Below are positions 62,523 to 64,000 of a stretch of 64,000 bases of DNA, piece after piece (within the stretch, counting starts at the first letter, position 1; the number at the start of each line of letters is the position of its first letter). The stretch spans positions 77,665,696-77,729,695 of the forward strand of contig CM046878.1 in NCBI GenBank assembly GCA_025667525.1. The letters run 5' to 3'. Below the pieces are notes generated by a model. That model was not told the DNA's origin and did not search any database. It worked only from the letters and a program-made list of their open reading frames with translations. The DNA is from Glebionis coronaria (Eukaryota; Streptophyta; Magnoliopsida; Asterales; Asteraceae). Made by a program: the position numbers and the translations under genes.

Positions 62523-63179
62523 AAACATTAAGAAATAAACGGTTAACTCTCAACTTCTACTATAACTAAGAATCAAATACTAAAGTAGCACTAGTATGGC
62601 AATAGAACTATTGAAAAAACAAGTGATACATTTAGAAAAAACAGACTGATACATCTCACTTGTTGATCATCGACGCAAAATCTTTAATACACACACATTT
62701 GAAACTATTGATAAATCTCACTTGATGATGTAGAAGATCATGATACATCATCAACTATTTACTGAAACCATACTAAGGGTTGCCACTCAATTTCATAAAC
62801 GAGTATAATCACGTCGATATACGACAGTAATCCCATTAGAAATCGAAAAACAGTCGTCTCCGGCAAGTGAACGTCATTCCAATCAATAAATGTAATTCGA
62901 AGATGATCGCAGGATTCACTCTTACCTGTAGTAAAACAACAAAATATATAACCATGTGTATCGTGATGTCAGTTTCTTATGATAATCGAACGAGCTCGAT
63001 TCCGGACAAGAAACATGATGGAAACAACTCGACAATGAGTTACACGCGCCTTAATTTGATGCCAATAGCAAAAGAATTCATTCACATGTGATTACTTGGC
63101 ATGCTTATTATAACTTCCAAAATGAACCTAGATACTTTTTTTAGCATCTTATATTTACTAAAAATAGAAAGTCGCGAGA
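62523..63179. other. Intergenic or intronic DNA
   Basis: No similarity seen. The plus-strand frame 62867-63091 lacks recognisable motifs. Confidence 0.4.
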
Positions 63180-63290
63180 ATTAAAACGAACCTGTAACGA
63201 ACAACCCAAAAAAATCACACTGGTTGGCACCATCTCCTGACCCTGTGTCGCATTGGTAATTCAGGTGGGCTTCCGTCCAAACAAACTGCG
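63180..63290 (-). pseudogene. Pectin acetylesterase exon relic
   Basis: On the minus strand an exon-like segment follows a TCGCAG acceptor and encodes VCLDGSPP. This is the hallmark start of the mature plant pectin acetylesterase (Notum family), an enzyme that removes acetyl groups from cell-wall pectin. After a one-base frame slip it continues YQCDTGSGDGAN, matching the family pattern YHF...GSGxGANNW. The next expected motif (EGGGWC) is not recognisable. A GTTACAG/GTTCG sequence could be the old donor. Only this fragment is visible. Confidence 0.5.
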
Positions 63291-64000
63291 ACACAAACAA
63301 AATTTATCACTTTGTTATACTAAACATACAAGTAAACAACTTGTTTCACCAAAAACAAATGTAAGCTCAATGTAAATCAGATTTTTTCATAAAAATCTTA
63401 AAAATAAAAGGAGTTATACAAATATATTTGAAAATAACAAATACAAAGAACCGACCTCGAAACCGTTATGAACTCAAATCACCCGAAGAATTAGCATGTA
63501 TCACTTTGACCCCTCTTTGTCGTAATCAAACTAAAACAAATTGGGCAGTCTCGAAGTTTTTTGGTGCACGACAACATGTTTGGTTCTCGACCGATACACA
63601 CGAACACTTGACCGATAATCAGTTCTGGACCTTTAAATATCTCCACTTAGAAAGTAAAAGTGAGCCGGTGAATGATTGATGTGACAGAATAGTACGCTGC
63701 TACAATGCTAGAAAGACTCCCCTTAAAAGACTCTAGATGAAATCACACCTTGAAGCTACACGAACATTATACTTTTCAAATGTATTAATACAAATAGACC
63801 AAAGAAGTAAGAACATACCAAAAAAGTAGGAGATATGAAATGCTTTCCTTAGGAAGCTCGTATATATAAGAAGGAATACAAAAACAAACTAAGCCTAGCT
63901 GATGTAATATGTCTAGTTAATACACAAATAAAAAAAAGTTTAACAAAAAAGTTCATACAAGTAAAAAACTTATGATTACTACACCAAAAAAAACGTGCAG
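63291..64000. other. AT-rich DNA at the window end
   Basis: No recognised gene; the plus-strand frame 63428-63679 has no motif I know. The final bases include CTACACCAAAAAAAACG, which might be the start of another element continuing outside the window. Confidence 0.35.

Overview
This is plant nuclear DNA made almost entirely of transposable elements. It has no bacterial or organellar features and no intact single-copy gene. The retrotransposon repertoire suggests Asteraceae, perhaps near Tanacetum, Artemisia or Chrysanthemum: a Sirevirus-type Ty1/copia element with a long 3' ORF, a Tekay-like chromovirus with ~4 kb LTRs, an Athila-like element with a tRNA-Asp-type PBS, and a 'putative gypsy type transposon' (PF04195-like) gene. 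The taxon is inferred from recalled family resemblance, not from a search.

Layout. 1-10664: 3' portion of a decayed Sirevirus-like copia element (gag, protease-integrase-RT-RNase H, spacer, ~1,000-codon 3' ORF, PPT, 497-bp 3' LTR). 10665-14050: AT-rich DNA with a minus-strand pseudogene fragment of eIF2B alpha. 14050-17162: CACTA-like non-autonomous element whose core is a ~2 kb array of a 41-bp repeat. 18255-21319: Ty3/gypsy element that lost protease, RT and RNase H and has a truncated 3' LTR. 22630-25557: multi-exon PF04195-like pseudogene with its own TATA-like box. 25912-55466: Tekay-like chromovirus with a 3,967-bp 5' LTR. Its gag is split by a ~2.8 kb insertion. Its 3' LTR is split by a complete 13,991-bp Athila-like gag-protease element (40603-54593) flanked by the 5-bp duplication AATGG. 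55443-60445 and beyond: at the (TA)n tract of that 3' LTR lie at least two unrelated inverted-repeat elements, each bounded by (TA)n, one carrying a MITE with a perfect 9-bp duplication. 60446-64000: low-gene DNA with decayed minus-strand fragments (a CCHC protein, a 37-residue repeat protein, a pectin acetylesterase exon).

The strongest unexplained signal is in the copia element. A short motif, CGYTGACA, occurs about 43 times in nine clusters, always on the sense strand. It sits in gag, pol, the pol-ORF3 spacer, ORF3 and the LTR. Spacing is overwhelmingly 21 bp, with 15 or 18-25 bp exceptions. The phasing persists in the non-coding spacer and LTR, so reading frame alone does not explain it. 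The second strongest is the (TA)n-associated element cluster, where the two LTRs of one retrotransposon give an uninvaded and an invaded site for comparison.

Nothing here looks capable of autonomous transposition. Every polyprotein is broken by stops or frameshifts, and many stops fall where the family normally has Gln or Trp, as expected from C-to-T decay of methylated DNA. All coordinates and motif counts were made by eye.
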